In this document: one piece after another, positions 7,703 through 16,603 of the stretch | Numbering within the stretch: position 1 is the stretch's first letter | Layout of the letters: each line of letters starts with the position of its first letter | Assembly: GCF_029028005.1 (NCBI RefSeq) | Contig: NZ_JAOTPO010000001.1 | Location: 1-64,000, forward strand | Reading direction: 5' to 3' | Length of the DNA stretch: 64,000 nt | Origin: Alkalihalobacterium chitinilyticum | GTDB lineage: Bacteria > Bacillota > Bacilli > Bacillales > Bacillaceae_F | Translations under genes and position numbers: made by a program | The notes under the pieces: model-generated | Databases searched by the model: none | The model's input: only the letters and a program-made list of their open reading frames with translations | Told to the model about the DNA's origin: nothing

Positions 7703-9532
7703 TCAATATACATCGCGTTGATATCGTTTTTGTTGTTGCATATTTGCTAAGTAAGCTTCTGCTTCTTGACGGCTCAGGTTGCCTTCTTGTTCAATAATAT
7801 CAAGAAGTGTGTTGTGAACGTCATGTGCCATATGTTTTTCATCACCACATATATATACAACAGCTCCCTCTTGAAGCCATTCAAACAATTCTTTACTATT
7901 TTCAAGCATGCGGTGCTGTACATAAACCTTTTCTTCTGTGTCACGAGAAAACGCAACATCCATCTTCGTTAAGACACCGTCTTTCAACCATTTTTGCCAT
8001 TCGGTTTGATAGAGGAAGTCTGTAACAAAATGCTGATCTCCAAAGAACATCCACGACTTACCTTCCTCAGCCAGTTCTTCACGTTCTTGCATGAAAGCAC
8101 GGAACGGAGCAACTCCTGTACCTGGTCCAACCATAATAATCGGTGTTTCAGCGTTTTCAGGGAGCTTAAAGTTTTGGTTATTTTGAATAAAGATCGGTAA
8201 TGTATCTCCAGATTGTAAACGATCTGCACAGAAAATTGAACATACACCATTTCGTTCTCGTCCATGTGCTTCGTATCGAACTGCACCGATTGTTAAATGA
8301 ACTTCGTCAGGATTTGCCGATAGACTGCTTGCAATTGAATAAAGGCGTGGCGGCATTTTTCTAAGAACTGAAACGAATTCCTGTGCTGATGTGCCCCACG
8401 GACCATAATCACGAACTACATCTAATAAGTCACGACCTTTAATATATTCCTTTAACTTTGCTTCACTGCCTGGTAATACTAACTCATGTAACTCACTGTT
8501 TTTTGACAACTTCGCAATCTGCTCAAGAAGTGGCTTTGTAACAACGGTAATTTCAAATTGTGTGCTTAGCGCTTCCCTTAGAGAGTGAGTTGCCCCTTGT
8601 TTATTTACTGGCACATTCTCATTCGGGTCGAACTTCATTTCTTTTAATAATAATTCAACTAATTCAGGATCATTTTCTGGATAAATACCTAAACTGTCGC
8701 CTGGCTCATACGTAAGACCAGAACCTTCTAATGATATCTCAAGATGACGTGTTTCTTTATTAGAACCACGACCATTTAAATTTAAATTCTCTAGAATTTC
8801 GGCTTTAAATGGATTTGTACGACTATATTCAGTTGTTTCAGCTTGTGATGCAGGAATTCCTGAAGGCTCTGAGACTGTTCCCTCTTGCGCTTCACTTAAA
8901 CCGCCAATTACTCCTTTTACCCATTCCGCTGCTGGCTCATCGAAGTCTAGGTCACAATCCACACGTGCATAAAGCCTTGTACCACCTAAATCCTCTAACT
9001 TTTGATCAAATTCTTTCCCTGTTTGACAGAAGAATTCATAGGAGCTATCCCCAAGTGATAATACAGAAAATCTTAAATGATCAAGCTTCGGTGCGCGTCT
9101 GCCATGAAGAAACTCATGGAAAGATAATGCATTATCTGGTGGTTCACCTTCACCGTGTGTACTCACAACAATTAGTAAATTTTCTACCTTTTTCAATTGA
9201 TTAGGCTTAAAATCACTCATTGAAGAAACGGTTACTTTAAATCCTTGTTTTTCAAGCGTCTTGCCCGTACTGTCTGCAAGTCTTTGAGCGTTTCCTGTCT
9301 GTGAACCGTAAAGAACAGTTACATCTTTAGAAATTGCCTTTGCTGTAGGACTTGGAGCTGTTACTGTTGCTGGTTGTGTTTCTACTGCACCAGGAGCTGC
9401 AGCAACAGTCTGAGTGGCTGCTAAATAACCGCATAACCATACTTTTTGTGAATCTGTTAATGTTGGCAGAAGACGGTTAAGGAGCTCTGCCTGCTCCTCA
9501 TTAAACGGACTGTTCATGACTTGTAATTGCAA
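7703..9532 (-). CDS. cysJ: Assimilatory sulfite reductase (NADPH), flavoprotein alpha subunit
   Basis: CysJ moves electrons from NADPH through FAD and FMN to CysI. The domains in order are a short N-terminal helix region, a flavodoxin-like FMN domain (TVLYGSQTGNAQRLA, STHGEGEPPDN, LGDSSYEFFC), the FAD-linking domain (RLYSIASS, GVCSIFCADRL) and the NADPH domain (MVGPGTGVAPFRAF, YICGDEKHMA), ending in the family's C-terminal aromatic (DVY). The frame is open from a GTG at 9547. The TTG at 9532 has GAGGTGG seven bases upstream and begins MQLQVMNSPF, as in B. subtilis CysJ, so 9532 is chosen (609 aa). A linker near residue 65 is rich in Ala, Pro and Thr. Confidence 0.95.
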   Translation of the reverse strand: MQLQVMNSPFNEEQAELLNRLLPTLTDSQKVWLCGYLAATQTVAAAPGAVETQPATVTAPSPTAKAISKDVTVLYGSQTGNAQRLADSTGKTLEKQGFKVTVSSMSDFKPNQLKKVENLLIVVSTHGEGEPPDNALSFHEFLHGRRAPKLDHLRFSVLSLGDSSYEFFCQTGKEFDQKLEDLGGTRLYARVDCDLDFDEPAAEWVKGVIGGLSEAQEGTVSEPSGIPASQAETTEYSRTNPFKAEILENLNLNGRGSNKETRHLEISLEGSGLTYEPGDSLGIYPENDPELVELLLKEMKFDPNENVPVNKQGATHSLREALSTQFEITVVTKPLLEQIAKLSKNSELHELVLPGSEAKLKEYIKGRDLLDVVRDYGPWGTSAQEFVSVLRKMPPRLYSIASSLSANPDEVHLTIGAVRYEAHGRERNGVCSIFCADRLQSGDTLPIFIQNNQNFKLPENAETPIIMVGPGTGVAPFRAFMQEREELAEEGKSWMFFGDQHFVTDFLYQTEWQKWLKDGVLTKMDVAFSRDTEEKVYVQHRMLENSKELFEWLQEGAVVYICGDEKHMAHDVHNTLLDIIEQEGNLSRQEAEAYLANMQQQKRYQRDVY

Positions 9533-9577
9533 CAAAATCCACCTCACAAAATATAAAACTAATAAATGAATAATTTT

Positions 9578-9605
9578 ATCGTACTACATTATTCCTATAA
9601 GTCAA
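9578..9605 (-). promoter_or_regulatory. Candidate promoter for cysJI
   Basis: On the minus strand, TTGACT (9605-9600) is followed by 16 bases and TACGAT (9583-9578). This places the start near 9571, about 40 bases ahead of the cysJ TTG codon. I see no clear CymR box. Confidence 0.4.
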
Positions 9606-9860
9606 ATTGGTTTTAATTATTTTTACAATTTAAATTACTAATCATTGAAATAGGATTCGTTTATTATAGATCAATTATGTTGCCATATTAGGTCGAAAAA
9701 AAGGATAACGATAATTTTTATTTATACTTGAAGCTTTTACACTATGGTCTTTTTTGGAGCACATTTGCAAGGTTAATTTAAATAAAAGAAGATTTGGTTT
9801 TCAATATTCACATATGTGTGAACTTAGCTTACGGTCCAAAGGCTCTTTCTAAGCTTTTAA
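9606..9860. other. Intergenic stretch upstream of cysJ
   Basis: AT-rich sequence between the cysJ promoter and the citA terminator. I see no ORF, repeat or recognisable riboswitch in it. Confidence 0.4.
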
Positions 9861-9892
9861 AAAGACGCTTCCTCATAAAAGAAAGCGCCTTT
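9861..9892 (-). terminator. Terminator after citA
   Basis: On the minus strand, AAAGGCGCTTTC pairs with GGAAGCGTCTTT (two wobble pairs) across an 8-base loop and is followed by T residues. It lies directly after the citA stop. Confidence 0.8.
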
Positions 9893-9899
9893 GAAAAAA

Positions 9900-10991
9900 T
9901 TACATTTGTGCCATCGTACCGACATATTCAGATTGCGGTCTAAAGATTGTATTATCCTCGGCTTGTTCGAGCACATGAGCGCTCCAACCAACGACACGGC
10001 TAGCAGTAAAAGTTGGGGTAAACAGCTCTGGAGCCAAGTTTATCGATTTCATAATAGCTGCTGCATAAAATTCTACATTCGTGTATAAAGCTCTACCAGG
10101 TTTTAATTCATTTAATAATTTAACTGCTACATTTTCAACATGAACAGCAAGATCAAGCCAACGATCTTCACCGCTCAACCCTATTAGTTTTTTTCTTAAT
10201 GCGATCGCTCTAGGATCATGGGTTTTGTAGACACGATGCCCAAAGCCCATCAATTTTTCACCACTCATAAGTTTCTTCCGTATGACGTCTTCTGTTTTTT
10301 CTACAGTTTCAATTGCATTTAATAAATCGATAACGCCAGACGGTGCACCGCCATGAAGAGGACCTTTCATCGTGCCGATCGCGGAAGTAATGGCTGAGAC
10401 GATATCTGATTCAGTAGAAGCTGTTACGCGTGCCGAGAATGTGGATGCATTCATTCCATGCTCTAAAGTTAAGATCATATACGTTTCAAGTGCTTCAACT
10501 TGTGCTTCTAATGGGCTACTCCCATTCAACATGTATAAATAATTCTCAACATGGCTTAAGGTTTCTACAGGTTCATTACATGTTTTACCTTGTACCTTGT
10601 TATACCAATACGCGATTATCGTAGGCATTACAGCAGTCAATGTAATCGCTTGAGAAATGGTTGGTTTCCACCCATAGTCAATCGTCCCCTCTGCAGAAAT
10701 AACCGTTCGAATAACACTCATGAAATCCATATTTGTAGGAAGAACATCCATAACAGTTTTCATTGTTTCAGTTAAATACCTGCTTTTTACTAATTCTGTA
10801 TTTAACTTATCTAATTCTGCCACTGTCGGTAAATGTCCAAACCATAATAGAAAAGCAACTTCTTCAAATGAATGAGCAGCTGTTAGATTACGAATTTCAT
10901 ACCCTCTATAAATAAGCTTGCCCTCTTTCCCATCAATGTGACTAATTGCCGTTTCAGCAGCTACTACACCCTTTAATCCTTTGTTAACCAT
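9900..10991 (-). CDS. citA: Citrate synthase (CitA type)
   Basis: The enzyme condenses acetyl-CoA and oxaloacetate to citrate, the entry step of the TCA cycle. The sequence shows the small citrate synthase pattern. It has LEHGMNASTFSAR around the first catalytic His, KGPLHGGAP with the second, GFGHRVYKTHDPR, and FTPTFTASR followed by the Arg motif. The frame opens at a GTG (11000), but the ATG at 10991 is eight bases after GGAG and matches B. subtilis CitA (MVxxGLKG), giving 363 aa. Divergent citR beside it is the B. subtilis arrangement, so this is the CitA paralogue, not CitZ. B. subtilis CitR represses citA; the same is likely here. Confidence 0.93.
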   Translation of the reverse strand: MVNKGLKGVVAAETAISHIDGKEGKLIYRGYEIRNLTAAHSFEEVAFLLWFGHLPTVAELDKLNTELVKSRYLTETMKTVMDVLPTNMDFMSVIRTVISAEGTIDYGWKPTISQAITLTAVMPTIIAYWYNKVQGKTCNEPVETLSHVENYLYMLNGSSPLEAQVEALETYMILTLEHGMNASTFSARVTASTESDIVSAITSAIGTMKGPLHGGAPSGVIDLLNAIETVEKTEDVIRKKLMSGEKLMGFGHRVYKTHDPRAIALRKKLIGLSGEDRWLDLAVHVENVAVKLLNELKPGRALYTNVEFYAAAIMKSINLAPELFTPTFTASRVVGWSAHVLEQAEDNTIFRPQSEYVGTMAQM

Positions 10992-11034
10992 TGCAATCAC
11001 TCCTTCCTTCTATTACAAAAATTGTATAATATAT

Positions 11035-11079
11035 AAATGATTAATAAAATTAAATATTTTTAAATAAAATGATTAATAA
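11035..11079. promoter_or_regulatory. Direct repeat in citA-citR intergenic region, candidate CitR sites
   Basis: The 13-mer AAATGATTAATAA occurs at 11035-11047 and again at 11067-11079, 32 bp (about three helix turns) apart, in the 108-bp divergent promoter region. Spacing on one DNA face suits a LysR-type tetramer. Assignment to CitR is inference from position. Confidence 0.45.
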
Positions 11080-11099
11080 TTATAATAAGGAGCCTGTTA

Positions 11100-11978
11100 A
11101 TGGAACTTAATTGGATTAAAACATTTATTACAGCGGCGGAGAATGGGAACTTCCGAAAGACAGCGGATCAGTTATTTATTTCACAACCAACGGTCACCGT
11201 CCACATTAAACAATTGGAGAAGGAGCTCGGGGTACTACTTTTTAAAAGAGAAGGCAAAAAAATCAAACTGACCGAGTCCGGTAGAAGGTATTTACAGCAT
11301 GCAAAACAAATCATAGCTGTTTACGATAACGGACTACAAGACCTGCAAACATTCACGCAAGGATACACAACAAAACTGACGCTTGCCATCTCTCCATTAA
11401 TCGCTGATACTGTATTACCGTTTGTTCTAAAACAATACATCAAAAACCATCCAGAAGTTGAGATTTCTATTGAAATCATTGAATCGGAAAACATCGAAAA
11501 GGCAGTATTGGATGAAATCGTTGATATTGGGCTTTCATGCTTAAAAAGCTTCCATCCAGAACTTAAAACAACTTTACTTTACAAAGATAAAGTCTGTTTA
11601 GTAACGCCACATGATGGGCGAGATTTTGAGTCAGCTTTTCCACTTGAAGAAGGGGAGATTTTATCCTCCAATCGCCTATTAACACATAATCACCCTGGCT
11701 ATTGGGATAACTTATGTAAGACAGTAAAACTCTTTTACCCTTCTGTCCGAATGATGAAAGTCTCACAAATTCATATTACCAAACGGTTTATTATGGAAGG
11801 ACTCGGAGTGTCCTATCTGCCTTCATCAACCATTCGTAGAGAATTACTTGAAGGAAGGTTACTTGAAGTGGACTCTCAGTCATTTCCACTTCCTGAAGCC
11901 AATACATATGCAATTCTAAAATACCACCACCAAGCACAAGAAGAATTTTTAAGATTTCTATCAAAATACAGAATATAA
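11100..11978 (+). CDS. citR: LysR-family regulator of citrate synthase
   Basis: The N-terminal winged helix (residues of about 1-60, NFRKTADQLFISQPTVTVHIKQLEKELG) binds DNA, and the rest is a periplasmic-binding-protein-like effector domain. The 292-aa protein matches the length and landmarks of B. subtilis CitR, for example SPLIADTVLP, LTHNHPGYWD and ITKRFIMEGLGVSYLP. It is divergent from citA with 108 bp between starts. In B. subtilis CitR represses citA; repression here is by analogy. The ATG at 11100 follows AAGGAG. The effector is not evident from the sequence. Confidence 0.92.
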   Translation: MELNWIKTFITAAENGNFRKTADQLFISQPTVTVHIKQLEKELGVLLFKREGKKIKLTESGRRYLQHAKQIIAVYDNGLQDLQTFTQGYTTKLTLAISPLIADTVLPFVLKQYIKNHPEVEISIEIIESENIEKAVLDEIVDIGLSCLKSFHPELKTTLLYKDKVCLVTPHDGRDFESAFPLEEGEILSSNRLLTHNHPGYWDNLCKTVKLFYPSVRMMKVSQIHITKRFIMEGLGVSYLPSSTIRRELLEGRLLEVDSQSFPLPEANTYAILKYHHQAQEEFLRFLSKYRI

Positions 11979-12155
11979 TATTTGTATAACTGAGCGTATT
12001 TTTACAGCTGTTCTCCTTAGAACTGGAGTCTTACTATCGATAAACTTATTAATCAGCCTAGTTGTTTTAATACATTTCAATTGTCGTGTCTAGAATAGAA
12101 TGTTACAGTCATAGAGGAGAAAAGATAAAAAAAGCAGATTGTGAAGGTGACTAAC

Positions 12156-12551
12156 ATGATTGAGGTAAAAAACTCTTCAATAAGTGAAGGTGAATTCAAC
12201 AGAGGAGTATTCGCAACACAAGACATAAAAAAAGGGCAGCTCTTCCATGAAGCCCCCGTTGTTCCTGTTCCTAATGAACAACACGAATTTTTAGATCAAA
12301 CGATTTTGGGTGATTATGTGTATGAGTATGGTATTAACCATACCGCCATCGTCTTAGGATATGGAATGCTGTTCAACCATTCGTATGAACCGAATGCAAC
12401 CTATGAAATTAATTTTGACAACCACACTTTTGATTACTATGCATACAAGGATATCAAAAAGGGTGAAGAAGTATTTATCAACTATAATGGTGAAGTAGAT
12501 AATAATGATCCACTATGGTTTAATAAGGAAGATGATTCGGACAATGAGTAA
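12156..12551 (+). CDS. SET-domain protein, putative lysine methyltransferase
   Basis: A compact single-domain protein of 131 aa. It has the SET landmarks NRGVFATQDIKKGQLFHEAPVV (N-terminal SET motif), GYGMLFNHSYEPNATY (the GxxxxNHS knot that binds S-adenosylmethionine and substrate) and DIKKGEEVFINYNGE (catalytic Tyr region). The Cys-rich post-SET tail of eukaryotic enzymes is absent, and an acidic tail (EDDSDNE) follows. The frame opens at a GTG at 12141, but GAAGGTGA five bases before the ATG at 12156 favours the shorter protein. Bacterial SET proteins of this size occur in some bacilli; the substrate is unknown. It is flanked by unrelated genes and appears to be a single-gene transcript. 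Confidence 0.8.
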   Translation: MIEVKNSSISEGEFNRGVFATQDIKKGQLFHEAPVVPVPNEQHEFLDQTILGDYVYEYGINHTAIVLGYGMLFNHSYEPNATYEINFDNHTFDYYAYKDIKKGEEVFINYNGEVDNNDPLWFNKEDDSDNE

Positions 12552-12629
12552 AGGCTCTAGATTTTATATGTCATATAGATGATGACGATCATTAAAGCTT
12601 ATTTCTGAAGTTCTATCCACAACTGTATA

Positions 12630-12672
12630 GAAGGGGCGTTTAAACTGGATCAGTTCAAGGCCCTTTTCTTTT
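12630..12672 (+). terminator. Candidate terminator after the SET gene
   Basis: GAAGGGGC near 12630-12637 pairs with GCCCTTTTC near 12660-12667, with a smaller AACTG/CAGTT hairpin nested inside, followed by T-rich sequence. It lies between convergent genes and could serve both. Confidence 0.6.
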
Positions 12673-12705
12673 ATTTTGTATTGAAAAGAAGTTGAATTAC
12701 CATAT

Positions 12706-13710
12706 CTACCTCAAGTAACGATTCATCATCTCCTGAATTTCCTTCTCAATCTCTTCAACGAGAGAAGGTGGCGAAAGTACTTTTACTTTACTGCCCCAGG
12801 TCAAGATCCAACCTTTCAATCCTTCACTTATTTTTGCTTTCGCTTTTATTGCGAAAGTTTCCTCCCCTGTCTGTCTAATATCCACCTCAATCCCAAACTT
12901 ATCGATCACACCATTTAGGACGTTTTGATCTAATTTAAATTCTAGTGTCACCCATTGGTCTTGACCACCGAACATATGAAAGGAATTTTGTACATATGTA
13001 CTCAGATCTCTCGTTTTTTTTGTAAAGCGTTCATCGGTAATCGTGACATTGCGCATGCGATCTAGACGATAATTTCTTGGATTTTCAGTGTCATCGTATT
13101 TAATATCTTCACCGATTAGATAATAAAAATCAGATTCCCAGATTAAAGCATGTGGTTCAATCCGGTACAAAGCCCCGCCATGTCTCAATTGGAATTCTTT
13201 CTCAAAATTAAAGTCACCATATTGAAATGTAATTCTTTTTTGCTCGTAGATCGCAGTATGTATCGTATCAATATGTAATTTTATTAATTGGTAATCACTA
13301 TTAATCGACTGCTGGTACACAATTGGATCTGGCAATGATTTGGCTGTGTGTTTACTTGTCAACTTTTTTAAGTTAGTTACTAAGTGTTTCTTTTCATCTT
13401 CCGTTATAAATCTAGCAGAAAGAATTGGATCAATTAATAGTCTAAGTTGATAGTTTTCAAACAGCCGGTCTTGATGACTGTAAAAAATCTCACCATACTT
13501 CTCAATGTTTTCAATGATATCAAAGCCCGTCGCTTGTAGGGTTTTAATATATCTTTTCACAGCCTTTTGTTCTACAGTTTCCCCCGGTCCAAGCTCCATT
13601 TTTAATTTTTCCACTAGATCTTTTATCGATAATTGATGGTGCTCATCAGTATGCCTTAGAAAAATTCCTTTTAATAAAAGCAACCGGATTCCGGTCTTAA
13701 CTTCACTCAC
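12706..13710 (-). CDS. WYL-domain transcriptional regulator
   Basis: The N-terminal winged-helix domain (about residues 1-85) is followed by a WYL domain (PHALIWESDFYYLIGEDIKY, YRLDRMRNVTI) and the WCX extension at the C-terminus. Proteins of this group are DNA-binding regulators whose WYL domain senses a ligand, often a nucleotide. The open frame starts at a GTG (13731). The GTG at 13710 lies seven bases after AGAGG, so I prefer it (334 aa). It is convergent with the SET gene and divergent from the S58 peptidase gene; a role in controlling the latter is possible but not shown. No phage-defence genes, the usual partners of some WYL regulators, are adjacent. Confidence 0.82.
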   Translation of the reverse strand: MSEVKTGIRLLLLKGIFLRHTDEHHQLSIKDLVEKLKMELGPGETVEQKAVKRYIKTLQATGFDIIENIEKYGEIFYSHQDRLFENYQLRLLIDPILSARFITEDEKKHLVTNLKKLTSKHTAKSLPDPIVYQQSINSDYQLIKLHIDTIHTAIYEQKRITFQYGDFNFEKEFQLRHGGALYRIEPHALIWESDFYYLIGEDIKYDDTENPRNYRLDRMRNVTITDERFTKKTRDLSTYVQNSFHMFGGQDQWVTLEFKLDQNVLNGVIDKFGIEVDIRQTGEETFAIKAKAKISEGLKGWILTWGSKVKVLSPPSLVEEIEKEIQEMMNRYLR

Positions 13711-13880
13711 TGCCACACCTCTTTTTTCCACTTAATTCCTTTTAATTGTATCAAATCATTATATACAACCTCAATTAATTTTTAACTTATACCAAAATGT
13801 TGTCATTGCAGAAACAGTCCTTGAACGTTGGTAAGCACTTTGCGAAAATAAAGATTGTACATACGAAGGGGTGGTAGTTC

Positions 13881-14945
13881 ATGCTTGGTCAAAAAAGAAT
13901 TAGAGATTACGGTGTAGAAGTAGGAGAATTACAAACAGGTCAGTATAACGCAATTACTGATGTTGCGGGAGTTACAGTAGGTCATCTAACGTTAAGTAAG
14001 GATGACATTCAAACAGGTGTGACCGCCATACTCCCCCATCAAGGTAATCTTTTCAAAGAAAAGTTAATTGCATCGACTCATGTACTCAATGGGTTTGGAA
14101 AAACAACGGGGACGATCCAAGTCAATGAATTAGGGACGATAGAAACACCTATTATACTAACAAATACCTTAAGCGTCGGAACTGCTACAGATGCACTTAT
14201 TGAATATATGCTAGATCAAAATCCAGAAATCGGACGAACGACAGGAACTGTTAATCCTATTATTGGCGAATGTAATGATATGATTTTAAACGATATCCGA
14301 GCTAGAGCAATTTCAAAAGAACATGTTTTTCAAGCTTTAGAAAATACAGCCTCAGAATTTAAAGAAGGAACAGTTGGAGCAGGAACAGGAATGGTTTGTT
14401 ATTCTTTAAAGGGCGGGATAGGAACTGCTTCACGGGTAATCCACCTTGAGCACGGGGCATACACTATGGGAGTATTAGTATTATCTAACTTTGGAAAATT
14501 AAGTGATTTGACGATTAATGAGAAGTTGATTGGAAGAACTGTAAGTAATGCAATATCTAATAAATATGAACAAAGAGACAAAGGTTCAATCATTTTTATC
14601 GTCGGAACCGACCTTCCTGTATCTGAAAGACAACTCAACCGGATTATTAAACGCACAGTCACAGGATTAGCACGAACCGGTTCGATCATTTCAAATGGCA
14701 GTGGCGACATCGCGATTGGATTTTCTACCGCAACAAAAATCCCTCACGAAAAACCAGCTAAATGTCTAACCATTCCAACCATTCACGAAGAAGACATTGA
14801 CCTAGCCTTCCGAGCGGTTGGTGAAGCTACTGAAGAGGCTATCCTGAATTCGTTAATTACGGCTACTCGTGTGAACGGGAGAGACGGTAATGAAAGGCCT
14901 GCTTTAGCGGAATTACTGAAAGAATATAAAATATCGTTAACTTAG
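13881..14945 (+). CDS. P1/S58-family peptidase (DmpA-like aminopeptidase)
   Basis: The family comprises autoprocessing N-terminal nucleophile enzymes related to DmpA (L-aminopeptidase/D-esterase) and beta-peptidyl aminopeptidases. The motif DKGSIIFIVGTDLP holds the expected Gly-Ser cleavage pair, so Ser236 would become the N-terminal nucleophile after self-cleavage. Other landmarks are ITDVAGVTVGH near the start, LTNTLSVGTATDAL and GAGTGM. Length (354 aa) is typical and no signal peptide is seen, so it should be cytosolic. The ATG at 13881 follows AAGGGGTGG. A terminator follows, so it is probably a single-gene unit. The natural substrate cannot be predicted. Confidence 0.88.
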   Translation: MLGQKRIRDYGVEVGELQTGQYNAITDVAGVTVGHLTLSKDDIQTGVTAILPHQGNLFKEKLIASTHVLNGFGKTTGTIQVNELGTIETPIILTNTLSVGTATDALIEYMLDQNPEIGRTTGTVNPIIGECNDMILNDIRARAISKEHVFQALENTASEFKEGTVGAGTGMVCYSLKGGIGTASRVIHLEHGAYTMGVLVLSNFGKLSDLTINEKLIGRTVSNAISNKYEQRDKGSIIFIVGTDLPVSERQLNRIIKRTVTGLARTGSIISNGSGDIAIGFSTATKIPHEKPAKCLTIPTIHEEDIDLAFRAVGEATEEAILNSLITATRVNGRDGNERPALAELLKEYKISLT

Positions 14946-14958
14946 ACTGAGAGACGAG

Positions 14959-14988
14959 AGGCACCCTCTATGATTTGGGTGCCTTTTT
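14959..14988 (+). terminator. Terminator after S58 peptidase gene
   Basis: AGGCACCC and GGGTGCCT form an 8-bp perfect stem with a 10-base loop, then TTTTT. Confidence 0.9.
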
Positions 14989-15124
14989 AATTTGGACGAT
15001 GTTAAAAGACTTGTTGTGTTGGCATGACTGCCTTTCAGATCCTGAATGGCATGTGAATAGCACATCAAGTATGAACTCAAAATAAACTTTATGAACACAA
15101 TACCTTTACAAAGATTTATTTTAG

Positions 15125-16045
15125 TTAAATATCAATGTCTGTACCATAGTATTCCGTAAATAATCTTTCAAAAATTCCAATTCCTTTAAAGAAAGAAGTA
15201 CTATACTGAGTCCCATTTACCGACCAGGAAGTGGCTAACACAGCATGACAATATCCCCATAATATCATTCGTTTTTTATTTAATTGAAGTTGCTGAGTAA
15301 AAACATCTACTCTATTCTTCATAACCTCATAAGACCCATCCTCAGGTAATTTATTTAAGAGAAATTGAATAAGATCATACTCAGCCTCTCCTAAAAGCCC
15401 CTTTGGATCAATCACCTTCCAATTGCCATCATTAGATAAAAGGATATTGTATGGATGAAAGTCGCCATGGAGAAGCCAGTGCCGTTCGATTGTTGCATTT
15501 AAATAAGTAAAAACCTTTAATGCGTTTTTTAATCTAACTCTAGAAATCGGTCCAAGGCCGTGGGGGTGGCTCTTCACAATTTCCCTTAACTTCTCTTCTC
15601 TCTTTTTCGTTGTTCCAATTCTTGTTTTTTTTGGAACTTCAGTCATTAGATTTTTAAACAAATCTGCAGCTATTAAACAAGCAGCTTCATCATCTGTTAC
15701 ATCTGCTAGTTCCTGGCCAGGCAGTATCTTTTCTAAGATTAAAATTCCCTGCTCCTGATCAAAAGCAAGCAACTGCACAATCCCCCGGTCTTGAAATAGT
15801 TGCAATGCTTCTAACTCTGCTAAAAAATCATCGCCTGGTAAACATAGTTTTACTACAACTTCTTGTCCATTTACTTTTTTAGCAGGTGCTACATAATTAA
15901 TTGAAAGTGAATACGGTTCTTCTATTCGTAATGACCACTTTTGCTCACAATAACGAATGAGATCCGGTAATTTATTTAGCCAAATATCCCCCCGCTCCTT
16001 AAAGCAATGCCTCACGTTTCTTACAAACTGCTCCTGTAGCTTCAA
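15125..16045 (-). CDS. APH-family kinase (streptomycin/hydroxyurea phosphotransferase type)
   Basis: The protein-kinase-like fold is marked by the catalytic loop LLHGDFHPYNILL and the Mg-binding VIDPKGLLGEAEYDL. HGDFHxxN with IDPKG is typical of the APH(6)/hydroxyurea phosphotransferase branch, which includes streptomycin 6-kinases. The N-lobe carries VVVKLCLPG with the ATP-binding Lys. Translation starts at TTG (16045) with AAAGGAG eight bases upstream; length is 306 aa. Chromosomal copies of this family in soil bacilli may confer low-level resistance or act on an unknown small molecule. No mobile-element features surround it, so I do not call it an acquired resistance gene. Confidence 0.82.
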   Translation of the reverse strand: MKLQEQFVRNVRHCFKERGDIWLNKLPDLIRYCEQKWSLRIEEPYSLSINYVAPAKKVNGQEVVVKLCLPGDDFLAELEALQLFQDRGIVQLLAFDQEQGILILEKILPGQELADVTDDEAACLIAADLFKNLMTEVPKKTRIGTTKKREEKLREIVKSHPHGLGPISRVRLKNALKVFTYLNATIERHWLLHGDFHPYNILLSNDGNWKVIDPKGLLGEAEYDLIQFLLNKLPEDGSYEVMKNRVDVFTQQLQLNKKRMILWGYCHAVLATSWSVNGTQYSTSFFKGIGIFERLFTEYYGTDIDI

Positions 16046-16173
16046 CTTGTTTCTCCTTTCTCCCTTGATTAATAGGATGTTATACTATCTGTTCGCCTAA
16101 TTTCAATAGGGACTAGCTCATTTCTAGGGTCTCTTCAATAAAATAGGTTATATCTTGAAGGAGGTGAATGTAC

Positions 16174-16545
16174 ATGTATACAACTTCATTTCAAGGTATG
16201 TACCCAGCTGTACCTGCTAATGTAAGATCTAGCCATCTTAATAGCCACTACGGGCCATACTCTATGTATCAGGGACATTATGGATATCATCCATACTCAT
16301 ATCCTAATTACGGGAACGTAGGAAACTTTCAATCTAGTATGAACCCTAATTACGGACACCTCATTCCTTATCAACCTAAAGTAAAAACTCATAATACCCA
16401 GCAAGTAAAAGCCAAACCAATCAATAAAACGCAACACCAGAAAATAAAATCACCAATTAAACACCATCAATACCATTGGCACCATGGATTCCCTTATGGA
16501 CAAGGATCAGGATTATTCCCAGATTATTATCAATCAAATTATTAA
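16174..16545 (+). CDS. Tyr/His/Pro-rich small protein of unknown function
   Basis: I do not recognise this gene. The protein is about 123 aa and low in complexity: the first half is rich in Tyr, Asn, Pro, Gly and Ser (YQGHYGYHPYSYPNYGN), the middle is Lys/Gln-rich and basic, and the end is His/Trp/Tyr-rich (HHQYHWHHGFPYGQG). There is no signal peptide or membrane helix. A very strong AAGGAGGTGA lies at 16158-16167; it is too close to the ATG at 16168 and well placed for the ATG at 16174. Composition resembles bacillar spore-coat or exosporium proteins, which is only a guess. A terminator follows. Confidence 0.6.
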   Translation: MYTTSFQGMYPAVPANVRSSHLNSHYGPYSMYQGHYGYHPYSYPNYGNVGNFQSSMNPNYGHLIPYQPKVKTHNTQQVKAKPINKTQHQKIKSPIKHHQYHWHHGFPYGQGSGLFPDYYQSNY

Positions 16546-16567
16546 ATTGAAAATTGAAAATATTTTA

Positions 16568-16603
16568 AAGAGAATAAACCTATATTGGATTTATTCTCTT
16601 TTC
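16568..16603 (+). terminator. Terminator after the Tyr/His-rich gene
   Basis: AAGAGAATAAA (16568-16578) and TTTATTCTCTT (16590-16600) are perfectly complementary around an 11-base loop and end in T residues. Confidence 0.8.

Noticed and set aside
8809-9204. 131-aa plus-strand ORF antisense to cysJ
   Set aside because: It lies wholly inside cysJ on the opposite strand and has the Leu/His-rich composition of a shadow frame.
15125-16045. Acquired aminoglycoside-resistance gene
   Set aside because: The APH fold is clear, but there is no integron, transposon or plasmid feature around it; chromosomal homologues are common in bacilli and the substrate is unknown.
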